From Thecaphora thlaspeos (lineage: Eukaryota > Basidiomycota > Ustilaginomycetes > Urocystidales > Glomosporiaceae), in contig UWYS01000013.1 in assembly GCA_900291925.1 (NCBI GenBank), positions 124,001 through 188,000 on the forward strand: a DNA stretch of 64,000 nucleotides, read 5' to 3'. Below are positions 22,154 through 33,600 of the stretch, in pieces. A model generated the notes under the pieces. That model did not search any database. It was not told the DNA's origin and worked only from the letters and a program-made list of their open reading frames with translations. Every line of letters starts with the position of its first letter. Position 1 is the stretch's first letter. The translations under genes were made by a program, and so were the position numbers.

Positions 22154-25019
22154 TCACACCTGCACCGGCCGGTAGTAGACGGTGGTGACGTACTTGCGCT
22201 TGTACCGCGTCGTCGTTCCCACGGCTAGCACGCCGCCCTTGATCGAGCTCGCCGTAAGGTGATTGAGCACGACGTGGTTGGGGGCGGGCAGGATGCTGTT
22301 ATCGTCCACCGTTCCCCCATCGCCGTTGCCCGCCGGGTTGGCGGGAGAAGAGTTCAGAATCACCTTTTCCAGCTGCCGCGGCAGCACCGGTGGGCTGGGC
22401 AGCGTCGCGCCGCCGTCGCTGCTCCCATGTTGGTGGTGCTTTGACTGCGACGCTCCGCCGCCGGCCTCCTGCGACTCGCTGCCGTTGTACTCCTCTTCCT
22501 CGGCCTCCTGCGCCGCTAGCAGCGAGGCCGGGATCTCGCGCGTCCATTTGTCTTCCGAGTCCTGGGCGTCATCCGGTCCGAAGAAGTCGTCCAGCTCGCC
22601 CCGGCGCGCGGCCGCCGCCCTGCGCGCCTCTTCGATCGGGTCCATCGTCGTCCGCTTCGACTCAATCTTGCTGCTCCGGTCGCGGCTATGGCCCGGCCGT
22701 CGTTCCCGCTCGTCGGGCAGGTCCTCTCCCGGCGCGCTCAGCGGGCCCGGATGGGCGGGGCCCACGTTGGGGATCTCGACGTAGTTGACCAGGTTGCCGT
22801 CGCCGTCCGTGGCCGTCGGGAGGTCGCGCGACACCCGCCACCGATCGTCGACGATGAACTTGAGACGATGCGTGCCCGGCGGGAGGTGGAGGATGCACGA
22901 GTGGTCGCGTTTCGAGCGGTGCAGGAGGATCTTGGAGCGCCACTCATTGGCAAAGGTGCCCGTGACAAACACCTCACGCCCGCCCGACGTCCACGTCAGC
23001 ACGATCGGCATCAGCGTTGGCTGCTGCTGTTGCTGCTGGCCACTGCTAACCCCCTGGCTCTTGGTCGGCGTCGAGACCTGGCTGCTGACCGTCGAACGTG
23101 ATGGCGTCGCAGAGCGCTCTGATAGGCTCTCGCGGTCGGCAGGGTGCACAGGAGCGACGGTCTTGCCGGTCGGCGTAGTCGGCTGCTGGTCGCTGCCCTG
23201 CGAGCTCATCCGTGTAAAGGCGGGCAACGCGGCGCTCGGTGGCGCCGATGTCAGGCCGGGCGGCAGCGCCGGCGTGTTGCCCCCGCTCTCGCCACCGGTT
23301 TGTACGTCGACTAGAGGCTTGCGCGGGATCGTCGGCGAGGCGGGCGGTCCGACCGAGGTGGCAAAGGTCGACGTCGGCGCGATGGGCCACAGCGACGTAA
23401 ACTTTTCGGCCGTCGGCGTCAGCGCCCGCGGACCGTAAGTGCCCGGCGTCGGCGTCGGCGTCCGCGAAGTGGCCCGATTGGCAACCTCCTCGGCCGTCGG
23501 CCATTCCAAACGTCTGGACTCGCGCTCGTGCTCCTCGACCGAGCCGGCGACGTCGTGCAGCGTGGTTCCACTACGTTCGATGTCGGTGGGCACAGCGGCG
23601 GCGGCGGCCTCCCCTGCGTGGGGCTCCGCCTTCTCCGGTCCGGCTTCCAGGCCCAAGCTCATTCGCCTCTCCCCAATCGGCGAGCTGACGCGACTGGCGT
23701 GTCCAGGGCCGATGACGATGTCGACGGGGTCAAGTACGGCTGCCGCCGCCCCTCCGCCACTGAGCAGCCGTGTGTGCCGGGCGTCGTCGTTGTGAGGCGA
23801 AGGTGACGCAGATCGCTCATATTCATCGGTCTCAGCGTCGTGGGACGGGTCAAATGCGTCTGCTGCCGTTGACGCTGGCGGCGTCGTCGCCGGAGCGTAA
23901 GTGCTGGGTATCGTGGTGGGGATCTTGAGATATGACGGTAGCGCGGCTGGTGGTCTCGTCGGGGGCAACTCGGCGTCGACCGGGTGGTGCGAGAGGGGCA
24001 GCGATGAGACGACGGGGCTTCCCCCGCCGCCCGTCGGCGAGGTGGCCGCGTTGGTGCCCATGCTGGTCCCCGCGTGCGCCGCAAACATGCTGCCGCCCCC
24101 GCCATCTATGCCGAAGAGGGGCAGCTTGTGGTAGGCGTGTGTGTGTGCGCTGATCGATGGGACCTGCTGCGGCTGCGATGCGCCGATACTCCGCACGCTC
24201 GTCTGGCTAGGGACGGCCGAGCCCATTGCGGACGAAGTCGGCGTCTGGCCCGAGCCTGCGGAACCGGCGGTCGAATAGCGGCTCGGTAGTCCCGAGGCGT
24301 GTTGGGCGTATGTGGCCACCGAGGGGCTCGGGTTCGGCGAGACATAGTGCCTTGGGTCGAACCCTTGCGGTGTGCCCGGAGCGCTGGCCTCGCCGTACGC
24401 TTTTCGTGCTGTAGCGGGGCTCTTCCTAAGATAGTGGCGAGTAGGCGGCAGCGGGGAGAAGGCGGGTTCAAGAGGTCAGCAGACGAGTTCACGCGCACGA
24501 TCAGGCTCTTCACAGCCAGTAGCGTAACTGCTCCCGCGCGCCTCGCACTGCGTTCGAGAAAGCCGGAGCAGCGACAAGAGCGAAACCTGGGCTGATCGCG
24601 AGGTCTTACCTGATGATGGTCTCCAATGCCGAGCCGGCCGACGGCGCCACGCTGTCGTACTTCGGGATCGAGTCCTCGGCGCGCTCGACGTGCCTGCTGA
24701 GCGGGCTGTGCTCTTTTGGCTCGCCCGTCTCTGAGCCGCGTCGGTGGGCCGACCAGAAGCCCGTAACGCTGCCGCTGCGCGAGCGCGAGCGATTCGGGCT
24801 GCTGCTCGTCTCGTCGTGGCTGCTGATTCGGCCGAAGACCGCTGTCGCCTTTGCGGCCGGGCGAGAGGGCCCTACACTGGTGCCGGCGTTCTGTCTCGGG
24901 TCGGCTGGGTTGGTCTGGGTGATGGTGTGGTAGCGACGGACGCTCGATGATCGGTTACGCTGCAGATTCGAGGGCGCACCGCTCGAGTCCTGCGTCGCTT
25001 GCGAGGCGGTGTTGCCCAT
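22154..25019 (-). CDS. SNF1/AMPK beta subunit (Gal83/Sip-type)
   Basis: The beta subunit is the scaffold that tethers the Snf1 kinase and directs it by location and glycogen sensing. Exons 25019-24610 and 24425-22154 (donor GTAAGA, acceptor CTTAG) give 893 aa. The N-terminus MGNTASQ is an N-myristoylation site, as in AMPK beta. A carbohydrate-binding module of the CBM48 type lies at about 610-690 (PIVLTWTSGGREVFVTGTF, HRLKFIVDDRW). The C-terminal ASC domain begins near WTREIPASLL and ends with YKRKYVTTVYYRPVQV, the kinase/gamma-binding tail. Between myristoylation site and CBM lie about 450 residues of Ser/Thr/Pro-rich disorder, so the protein is about twice the length of yeast Gal83. Only one beta gene is in the window. 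Confidence 0.93.
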
Positions 25020-26730
25020 GGTGCCGAGATAGGAGGGTGACGAGGGCTATGTGTGGCTTGGGGGAAGAAAGCTAGCGGGGATATGGTGGTGACGGCGTTG
25101 CGACGATAGAGACTGGTAGTCGGGCGGGAGAGATGGCAGTGGTGGTGATGGTGAAAAGGCGAGGGACGATGCTTGAACGTGTGTCTGCAAGCGCGCTAGC
25201 TGGTGGCGAGAGAAGGCTAGACGAGACGAGACGAGGCGATGAGTCTACCTCTGCGGCTGTCGAGAGAGTCGTGAAGCGCCGAAATGGCGTGTCGGGCAGA
25301 TCAGCCGGAGATTGCAGGTATGGCGGTGGCGGCGACGACGACGACGAAAGCTGCCTCTTGACGTGCAGCCCACAATACCAAGTTCAGCAGGTGCCCTGGA
25401 AGAAGAGGCGGGAGGGAGGGTGCTGCTGCCCTGTTGGGCGAGTATGCTCGAAGTCGGCCGTCGAGCGGATCGATCGAAGGTTCTGGCGATTGTTGTAGCG
25501 CCGGGAGGGTGCCGATGCGCTGTCGGCCCGTCTGTTTGTGCGTGATAAACGTCGTCGCAGGCTCGTTGGGAAGCAGTCGTCCGTCGTCGTTCGGGAGGCT
25601 GGTCAAGCGGGCGGCCGATGCTCGTTGTGCTGCAATAATACGTTGCGGTCGTGGCCAGCGGCGGCCGGAGGGTGGAAAGAGAGGCGTACAAGGCGTGGTA
25701 TAGGCTGGCGGTGGTGCTGGCGAGGGAGAGCGGGTGGGGCGACCAGGTCGCGGCCGCAATAGGCCGGGAACTGTACGGCGGCACCGAGGTCGTGAAGGGG
25801 TGGCCGGCTAGGAGGCTCGACGTCGAGAGGCCGAAGGTAAGGGTGGTGGTGGTGGTACAGAGAGGAGTGTGATACGGTGGTGACAGCATGGCCCGCGTTG
25901 TGATGCGCGGTTTGCGACGGACGCAAGGACGGGCGCATGTGGGCGCCTCTGGCCTGGGCGTCTGGCTGGGAGATCCGATCCTTCTGCCGCGGGTAGGCGG
26001 GGCTTGGCGGCGGTTCCCCCTACACCCCTTGCCTCGCCTGCTTTCCCCTCGCCCTGCCTTGTTGCCTCCCTTTCCCTCAGGCAGGGCCTTCGCCTGGCCA
26101 GCCTGGCACCTCGCCTTCGGTCCGTCGTGTCTCCAGCGTGCGTCCCCTCCACACACGCACCACGCGGACCATGATGCGGAGCGAGGCCGGAAGCCACCTG
26201 CATAATGGCCCTCACGAGTGATCGAAGCGCATCAGCAGCTCATCGCACGTCCGTCCGAGCGCAGCCCTGCATGCTCCTCAGATGGCAGGCCCGAAAAGTG
26301 GGACCCACACGGCGTCTTGGCCGCAACGTACATATGTATGTAGTTAGTCAGATGAAAGAGAGTCCAGACGTCGTTGCGTCATTCATATCTGCGGTCGTCA
26401 GCAGGACCCTCAGTCGCCTCGCCTTTTCTCTCGCAGAACCCTGCTTGCTTCCGCCCTTCTGTCCTTCTTCGTGTCTAGGCTACAAATCGGCCTCAGAAAC
26501 GATGTATGTCAGCCTGTCGTCCCCTTGGCGTCAAGTAGGTAGCCCATCGTCCTGTCCCTTTCGGAAGACCTGGGCGAGAGGACGCCTCACGTATAAGAAC
26601 TCGGCGTCTTCGGAGGCCAACTTCCATCTTTCCGCTGTGACCCGTCGTCCTGACCCCTGCTTGCAAGCTCGCATTGACCATCTTAGACCGTCCACCTGCT
26701 CTCTACCTGCAACAACAACAAACTCACGAA
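25020..26730. other. 1.7-kb divergent intergenic region
   Basis: Shared upstream region of the leftward AMPK beta gene and the rightward 85-aa gene. A 303-codon minus frame (25245-26156) is His/Pro/Ser/Thr-rich, overlaps other frames and shows no domain. It is more likely pyrimidine-rich leader and promoter than protein. Confidence 0.5.
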
Positions 26731-27132
26731 ATGGCTTCCTCAGGAGACTCTGCCGCCGCGAAGCGTGCTGCCGGCCAGCTGCAGCAAAATCTCGGCGAGA
26801 TGCATGGTCACGACGCACTCAATGCGCAAGGCGAGCATTCCCACCTTAGAGCCACAGGAGCGCTAGGTTCATGATCGAAGAGATGCTGACAAAGTGACCT
26901 GCTCTGCTCCTCGATCCTCTCTTCCAGGCGACAAGGAGGCCCAGGTCGGAAAGGGAACGCAGGATGCCGACAAGAGACCGGACACTGTCGGGTGAGTAGG
27001 TCCAACACGGCGTCATAGGCAACTTCACCGATAGTGTCACGACGACTGACCTTTGTTCCTTTCTCCCATTGTAGCATGACGGATGCTCTTGGCGCCAAGG
27101 ACCAGGTCAAGGAGCAGACTGGCCAGCAGTAG
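26731..27132 (+). CDS. small hydrophilic protein, 85 aa, three exons
   Basis: Exons are inferred at 26731-26866, 26928-26991 and 27075-27132. The joins keep frame: G/GC at the first and GG/C at the second, with acceptors TTCCAG and TTGTAG. The start context is an A/C-rich leader ending ACGAAATGG. The protein begins MASSGDSAAAKRAAGQLQQN and ends ALGAKDQVKEQTGQQ. It is rich in Gly, Gln, Lys, Asp and Ala, has no cysteine and no hydrophobic segment, and repeats a weak G-x-K/Q-x-Q motif. Composition resembles CsbD-like or hydrophilin stress proteins, but this is resemblance of character, not a family match. Three consistent phase-matched introns are the main evidence that it is real. Confidence 0.65.
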
Positions 27133-27424
27133 ACGACAGCGGCGATATACCTTCTGTGAATAATAATGTGAATGTAACGAGGTCTTAACGCCCACAACTT
27201 ATGCAAACCACTACATTCTTTCATCGCTCGTCTCCTCGCTCATATGTGGGAGCCTGTAGGTGTGATGTCTGCCTCTGATTCGAGGGCGATGGTCGATGCT
27301 GCTGCTGCTAGTGTGTAGAGAAAGTACAGATGTGACAGCAAAGATGGAAACCAAGACTGCCGGAGAAGAGCCTCATCGTCGAGAGACGAGGATGAAAGCA
27401 AGAGACAAGGAGGACAAGGTGGGA

Positions 27425-28639
27425 TCACGAAGCGTCGACCTCCATCTTCACGCCGGCGTCGACATCATCGTCGTCCCGGAGCGGTGCGACGCCGATGCCC
27501 TCGCAAGCTGCTCGGATCTCTCTCGTCCACACGCCGCCCTGCCAGTCGTAGCCGCCGGCGCGGTAGCGGAGGATCTGCTCCTTGGCGATGTAGGCCGGCT
27601 TCAGCCAGGGGTCCTCGTAGCCTACTCCCGGCTTCTGCGCGACGCCCTCCAGCCCGCCGATCGCGGTGGGTGCCTTGCGGACGGTAAAGAGGCTCGAGGC
27701 GTCGTCGAGCGTGGCGAGCGGACCTTTGTAGTCGAGGATCATGTCGACGCTCCACGGGCGCTTGTCTACCGCATCGCCGCCGCCGCCGCCTGCCGCCACA
27801 CTTGCGGCAAGCTGCTGGGCCTCCTTCTCCCGCCTTCGCGCCTCGCGCTCCTCTCGCCGCTGCCGCTCCTCGCGTTCCTGCTGCCGTTTCCGCTGCTTCT
27901 CCATTACGACGTCCGGATCGCCACCGCGCTCCAGCTCACAAACGATTTCGAGCCGTTCGCGCTTGCGGTCGTCCCTTTCGCGCTCCTCGATCAGACGCAG
28001 CCGTTCGCCGCGGGCACGCTTGGCTTCGCGCGCCTCTTCGTCGGCCTTTGCCTGCCTCTCGGACTCTTGGAGCGTCTGCTGGGCCGAGTTGGCAATGGCG
28101 GAGCGGTGAGCCGCCTGGTACTGCTCGAGTTTGGCCTGGGTGTGGACGAGGTCGATTTCATGGATGAGGTTGAACGTCATCTCCTCGACCTCCTCAAGGT
28201 AGTTGTTGTAGGCGGTCAGGTCGGGGAAGTCGTCCTCGCGGCGGTTGAAGAGCTTGGCGATGTTTTTGCGCACCGCGACTTCGCGCTCGACGCCGAGGTC
28301 CTGGAAAGTCTGGGCGGTGAACTGATTCTTGGAGACCTTCTTTTCGCATTCTGGACAGGGCGCCGGGCCGAGGGAGAAGATGCGATCGATGCACGACTCG
28401 CACATTTTGTGGTAGCATGGGCTGACGAGCAGGCGCAGCCGCGGGTTGAGGTAGCGATCGGTCTTGCACTGCGGACACTTGTCTTCCGGCGAGGCAAACT
28501 CGCTGACGCGGCCGCTCTTGTCGATGATGCCCTTTGGTCCCAGTCCCGGAGGGGGGCCTGCTGGTCGCGACGACGACGGACCGGCCCCGGATCGGCCGCC
28601 GTTGTGGGCGGTCGCACCAGGCCTCCGTGCGGCCGACAT
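27425..28639 (-). CDS. TFB3: TFIIH/CAK assembly subunit Tfb3 (MAT1)
   Basis: Tfb3 links the Cdk7-cyclin H kinase to core TFIIH. The ATG at 28639 begins MSAARRPGATAHNGGRSG, and the single exon encodes 404 aa. The N-terminal RING is complete: CPQCKTDRYLNPRLRLLVSPC, YHKMCESCIDRIF, then PAPCPECEKKVSKNQF. Next comes the conserved FNRREDDFPDLTAYNNYLEEVEEM region, then a long coiled coil rich in Glu/Arg/Lys, and a C-terminal hydrophobic segment (PWLKPAYIAKEQILRYRAGG) that in MAT1 contacts the kinase-cyclin pair. A TATA-like box lies about 57 nt upstream. Confidence 0.93.
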   Translation of the reverse strand: MSAARRPGATAHNGGRSGAGPSSSRPAGPPPGLGPKGIIDKSGRVSEFASPEDKCPQCKTDRYLNPRLRLLVSPCYHKMCESCIDRIFSLGPAPCPECEKKVSKNQFTAQTFQDLGVEREVAVRKNIAKLFNRREDDFPDLTAYNNYLEEVEEMTFNLIHEIDLVHTQAKLEQYQAAHRSAIANSAQQTLQESERQAKADEEAREAKRARGERLRLIEERERDDRKRERLEIVCELERGGDPDVVMEKQRKRQQEREERQRREEREARRREKEAQQLAASVAAGGGGGDAVDKRPWSVDMILDYKGPLATLDDASSLFTVRKAPTAIGGLEGVAQKPGVGYEDPWLKPAYIAKEQILRYRAGGYDWQGGVWTREIRAACEGIGVAPLRDDDDVDAGVKMEVDAS

Positions 28640-28695
28640 GATGCGGCTGTTTGCTGGAAGCGCAGCCGTCCGTCCTTGGTCGCAGAGTGCCGGGG

Positions 28696-28701
28696 TATAT
28701 A
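28696..28701 (-). promoter_or_regulatory. TATA-like box of TFB3
   Basis: TATATA on the coding strand, about 57 nt before the TFB3 ATG. Confidence 0.4.
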
Positions 28702-30492
28702 GGTGAGTGCAGGTGAGGCTGGCAGATCTGGCGAGGGAAAAGCGTTGAGAGGGATGACGTCTGGACGAGGAGCGGCAGCGACAAGATCGATGGAAGCCAA
28801 GAGGCGAAGGGCGCCCGCAGTCAGGGAAGGGGGCGAGAGAGGGTCCGCCGGCCATGTGGAGCTGCGGCATGTCGCACGAGACAATGCGCGCTGTCCAGGA
28901 TTTTCCTTTTTCCTCCCTCGCTCCGGTTGACGGCCCAATCCTCCCCTCTTTCTTCGTCGGCCCGCCTACAAAAAGGGCAACACGGCGAACGTCCTCTCCC
29001 CATCTCTCCCAGACACCACCACCACTACCAACACCACCTTCTTGGCCAGCCACCCTCTTCCTCTTACCACTTCTCGACTATCGCACCACTGCAATACAGA
29101 CGGCCTTCCTTTCGACTCGGCTAGCCTGTGCCAGCCTGTTCACGTCGCCGACCGTTCCTGTTCCGTCTGCCCCCCTTGCTATCTCCCTCCCACCACCCAC
29201 ACGACACCCGTCAGCTTCGTGTCAACGTCCAGCGGGCGACTCCCTCACGGAGGAACCCCCTAGCCCGGGATCGCTCGTTAGAAAATCTGTCGTCCTCTTG
29301 CCTGACGCTTTGTAGTCTCTCCGTGAGACTCGGCGGAGGGCTCGAGGGACCAGTTGAGAGCGCTGGCCCAGCGGTATGGATGTCGGCATGCAAAGACATG
29401 AGCGCGGGCAGAAGAAACCTTGACGGGTCATTAAAACCATTGTTGGGAGGCGCCGATGTGATAGTCGATGCGCCCATGATTCAGGGATGACCTATTGCCC
29501 CCACATGCCTTCTCTCTTTCTCCTGTCCTATCTCTGCTCTCTTCCTGTTCATACTTTGGTTTGTCTCCTCGCCCTCGTCTGTCGCAATGCGTAGCTCTGT
29601 CGTCATACCCCCCTCTCTCTCCATCTCCCTGTTGGTGCTTGCAGGCTCACTACGGTTCGCCTCGGTGGCCGCCAACCATGTTTCAGGCGCGCCCGAGGCA
29701 TGCGTGAGAATAGGTGAGTGAAGTCGACGGTATCACCTCTCATCTCTGCAGAGGCCAGACGAGGATCCGAAGGACGAAAATGGGTAAACCCTAAAAGGCC
29801 ATCCGGAGGCAGCCTGCTTGCTCGGTGGCGGGACATTGACGATGGTTGCTCGTCGGTCGATGGCCTGCTCTGCCAGGCATCGGAGCGGTCAATGTGGCTG
29901 GGTTCGCTCCGTCGGTCGACCGGTCCCCTTCGGCATCCATGCTGGGCAGCCGCAGGGGCGCATCGGTGAGGCCGATGGGGCGACACCTTGAAAGAGTAAA
30001 AGGCAATTCTGACGGATCACGGCGGTGCAGAGAGCAGTGGTTGAGAGAGGCACCGAGATGGGGAGAGGGAAGCTTGTCCAGGCTTAGAGACTGACCGACG
30101 GCAGCGCTTGCTCCCCGCCTTTGTCATCGATAGCTGCCACCAGACTGGCACCCACCTGGGATCGAGAAGGGTTGTCTGTTTAATATAATTCGGAAGAGAT
30201 CGAGGCATGTCTCTTCTCTTTGCTCTGGATGCGACGCCGCCGGCTCTGCTTGAGGCGTGCCTCTGCTGAGTGCGTCGAGCAGCCTTGCGCGCTCTCTGCG
30301 CATCGTGTGCTACGGTGCAGCAGATTGTCATGACGGAAGCAAAGGGATGAAATGGATCGAATTGACACATTGACAGCTCTTCGTCAGCCAGAAGGAATGC
30401 CCGCCCCGAGTTGCCTTGTCAGGGTGCGAAGAGCGCGGGGGAGCGGTAGGTAACTACTGCTTGAGGTGCTGGATGAGGTGTTGGGCGAAGGG

Positions 30493-30516
30493 GTACGTGC
30501 GCGCGCGCGCGCGTGT
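30493..30516. repeat. alternating purine-pyrimidine (GC)n tract upstream of TERT
   Basis: 24 nt of strict purine/pyrimidine alternation with a (GC)7 core, about 180 nt before the TERT ATG. Such sequence can adopt Z-DNA. Confidence 0.8.
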
Positions 30517-30689
30517 TGCTCTCTGCTCAGCCTGCGCTGCCGCCACAGGACCTGCCGCGTCCCACCCGTCACGCCCTTCCTCCCGACCACCAAACACCCG
30601 CCGGCCGGCCATGGTCAGCAGCGCCAAGAGCATCTCCTCTTCGCACGCACACATTCTACGTAGTGCTGCGACAGGATCGTCATCGAACC

Positions 30690-33600
30690 ATGGCAACACA
30701 TCACGCCGCCGCTGATGATCTGTGCGACGCGAGGGCAACAAAGCGCACGCGGACCTCGCTCCAGCCGCCCACCCGCCACGCCGCGACGGCCAAGTCGAGG
30801 GGCACGCAACGGCGGCCTCCGTGCCCCGCGATACATACACAGCTAGACGACGACGATGCGTCAGATAGATTGCTCAGGATGAGCCTCGTCGCACGTTTCT
30901 ACCCGCTCGTCCTCACGCTGCCCGAATACACGCGCCGAGCTTTCCGCATCGAGCTCTGCCGCAGAAGCCAAGACAATACATCTGGCCCTTCCAACACGCA
31001 GCAGCAGATCTACACGCATCTCTCGCGCTTCCTCGTCGGCATACCAGACAATGCCGCCGCCATACATCTGTCGCAATGCGGCGCAACTACACAGCAGCAA
31101 AAAGCACGAGATCCTGCCGCTGCTGCCGTCGAACGCCGTGAGCCGATCCGCCAGGTCGTTCACCGCGCCCAGCTCTCCATCATCCGCGCCCTGTCGCGCG
31201 ACTCGCTCCCGACGACTCGAAAGACCAATGTCCTCACGCTGGGCTATAGCAAGCCCGATGAGCGCATCGACACTTTCAACGCGCTCGCGGCCGGCCATGT
31301 CGGCCTCGCCAACCACTTCCCCAACACGATTGTCACGACCATCATCACAGCGCCAGAGTGGGCCTTGCTGCTCGAGCGCATCGGCGACGACGGCCTTCAC
31401 CGCCTCCTCACTACCACGGCCGTCTTTGCGCCGCTGGTGTCGTCGGATGGAGCAGACGCCAGCTGCTTCGTCCAGTTATGCGGTCAGCCGCTCTCAGAGA
31501 TGCCAGAGCTGCCTGTCTCGGGGCAACTGTCGAGCGTAACTAGCGGGGATGGCCGATCGACCTCTGTGCCATCAGCATCGCCTCGATTTCAGCAAGAGCA
31601 GCAGCAGCAGCAACAGCCACAGTCGAGGGATCGCAAACGAAAGAGGAGATCGAGCCGTGTCCAGACTCCGATAGTCGTCGAGGTCGGGGCGGAGGCTGCC
31701 GGATCGCCGGTACAGGCGGGCAGTCTAGGTACGACAACGGGAGGTCGGACTGGCTCCCTAGTCCGCATCGCGTCGGCAGCTTCGACAGCTATGCTCTCGG
31801 ACCGCGATCAAGCAGCAGGCGCTGCTGCCGCTGCTGCCGCTGCTACCGCTGCTTCGGACGGCGGCGGGCATTCGCAGGCAGTGCGTAGTCACTCCCAGAT
31901 CGCCTTTGTCCGCAGTAGGATCTTTTACGCCAGGCCGATCCGCGGCAAGAAGGCCAAAGTCGAGCTGGGTCTTCCATTCGTCCACGTCCTCAACCGCTCC
32001 GCCAACCCGGCCGAGCTCTCCAAAGTGCTGCCCCACTCCACGACGAGGCCGCTGCGCGCTCCCTCCTGCTATCCGGGCGATCCCAAGGCCGACCAGACGT
32101 TTGCCGCTCGACGCTCTCGCCACGTGCTCAAGTACATCTTGCCGCGACAGTTTGGCCTGCACAACGTCTTCACCACACCCAAGGACGCCCGCACCACGTC
32201 GCAACCTTTCAGCGACTACACGACCCGCGAGAACGAGCTGCGTTCCAGGCCGAGCGTCGGGACGCCCAACAGGCTGCGTCCCGTGCTCCCGCTGATCACC
32301 ATCATGATACGGCGACACGACATGCTCGATTACAAGGCGGTACTGGATCGCTGCTGCCCCAGCAGGCTGCCGAGGCGACGACTGACCTCGGCGGACAAGG
32401 AGCGCATTGCCGAAGAACTGACGGAGCAACCGCTCACCGAGAACATGGCTCATCGTTCGGCGTCAGGCACTCCTGATCTACTATGCAACGAACGTGACAG
32501 GGCGGACGCTCTCTCGGGGAAGCGCAACAAGTCGAAGAAGGCCCGGCCGCCCAACTCCGCAGAGGTGCTGCAGAAGGTCAGCCTTCGAGCAGAGCAGAAG
32601 CCTCGGTTCGCGAACTACGCCGTCCCTGCTCTGGGACAGGTCGTTCACTTCGTCACCACCGTCGTGCGCAGGCTGGTGCCCCGCGACCTGTTTGGCTCGC
32701 AGCACAATCAGAAGCTCATCCTCAAGCGTAAGTGTGCGCCGCCTCGTTTTGGGGCGAGGGGACAACCGGTCGACTTCAGTGCGTTGCTGATTGCCTCTAT
32801 GCTCCGTCCATTTTCCGCCGCGACACAGAAGTTGCGCAGTTCGTTAGGGCAAGACGGTTCGAGACTTCAACGCTACACCAGGCCATGCAGGGCCTGCGGG
32901 TCACAGACATCGATTGGACACTCCCGCCGGGCAAAGCGGCGCGCTGGCAGCGCCCCACCGCCGCCGAGTCTGCCAAGCGGCGCGAGCTGCTGGCCGAGTT
33001 CGTGTACTGGCTGTTCGACTCGCTTGTGATTCCGCTGCTGCGCACGACATTCTACGCGACCGAGTCGGCCGCCTTTCGCAACCGCGTCCTCTACTTCCGC
33101 CAGGACGACTGGCACGCCATCAGCCGACCGCTGTTGGGTAAGCTCAAGGAGACGGTCTTTGAGCCGCTGACGCGCTCCGAGGCGCTAGCCGTCATGTCGA
33201 GCCGCAAGCTGGGATACTCGCACATCCGCCTGCTCCCCAAGGAGACGGGCGTACGTCCGATCGTTAACCTCCGTCGTCGATCCACGCGTCAGCAGACGAC
33301 GACAGGGACGGGCGTCGACCAGCTGAAGCGCAAGAGGGAGTCGGAGAGGCTTGGCCAGTCGATCAACTTTATCCTACAGTCGGCTTTTCACATTCTCACC
33401 TACGAGAAGAAGCGGTGCACTGCAAGTGACGAGCTGGGCGCTTCGGTGTTTGGGCCCAACGAGATCTACTCACAGCTGAAGCGCTTCAGCCAAGAGCTGG
33501 ACCGGATGCCCAGCCAGAGGCTCGCGGCAGGCGGGAAGCGCAAGCTTTACTTTGTCAAGGTCGACGTCAAGTGTGCGTTTGACTCCATCGACCAGGACCG

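Larger units (their letters stand above)
28640..30689. other. 2-kb divergent region between TFB3 and TERT
   Basis: Upstream of both genes. Pyrimidine-rich around 28950-29260 and mixed elsewhere. No tRNA, snoRNA or protein signature could be supported. An alternating GC tract sits near the TERT end (see separate entry). Confidence 0.5.

Noticed and set aside
25245..26156. 303-codon minus frame upstream of the AMPK beta gene
   Set aside because: Low-complexity His/Pro/Ser/Thr composition, overlaps other frames, no domain; better explained as leader and promoter.
27296..28702. 468-codon plus-strand frame opposite TFB3
   Set aside because: Exact antisense of a confidently identified gene; Leu/Asp-rich shadow produced by GC-rich codons.
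29775..29790. Short AAACCCTAAA word resembling a telomere-type repeat or telomerase RNA template near TERT
   Set aside because: A single 10-nt match without flanking RNA structure; not enough to claim a telomerase RNA or telo-box.
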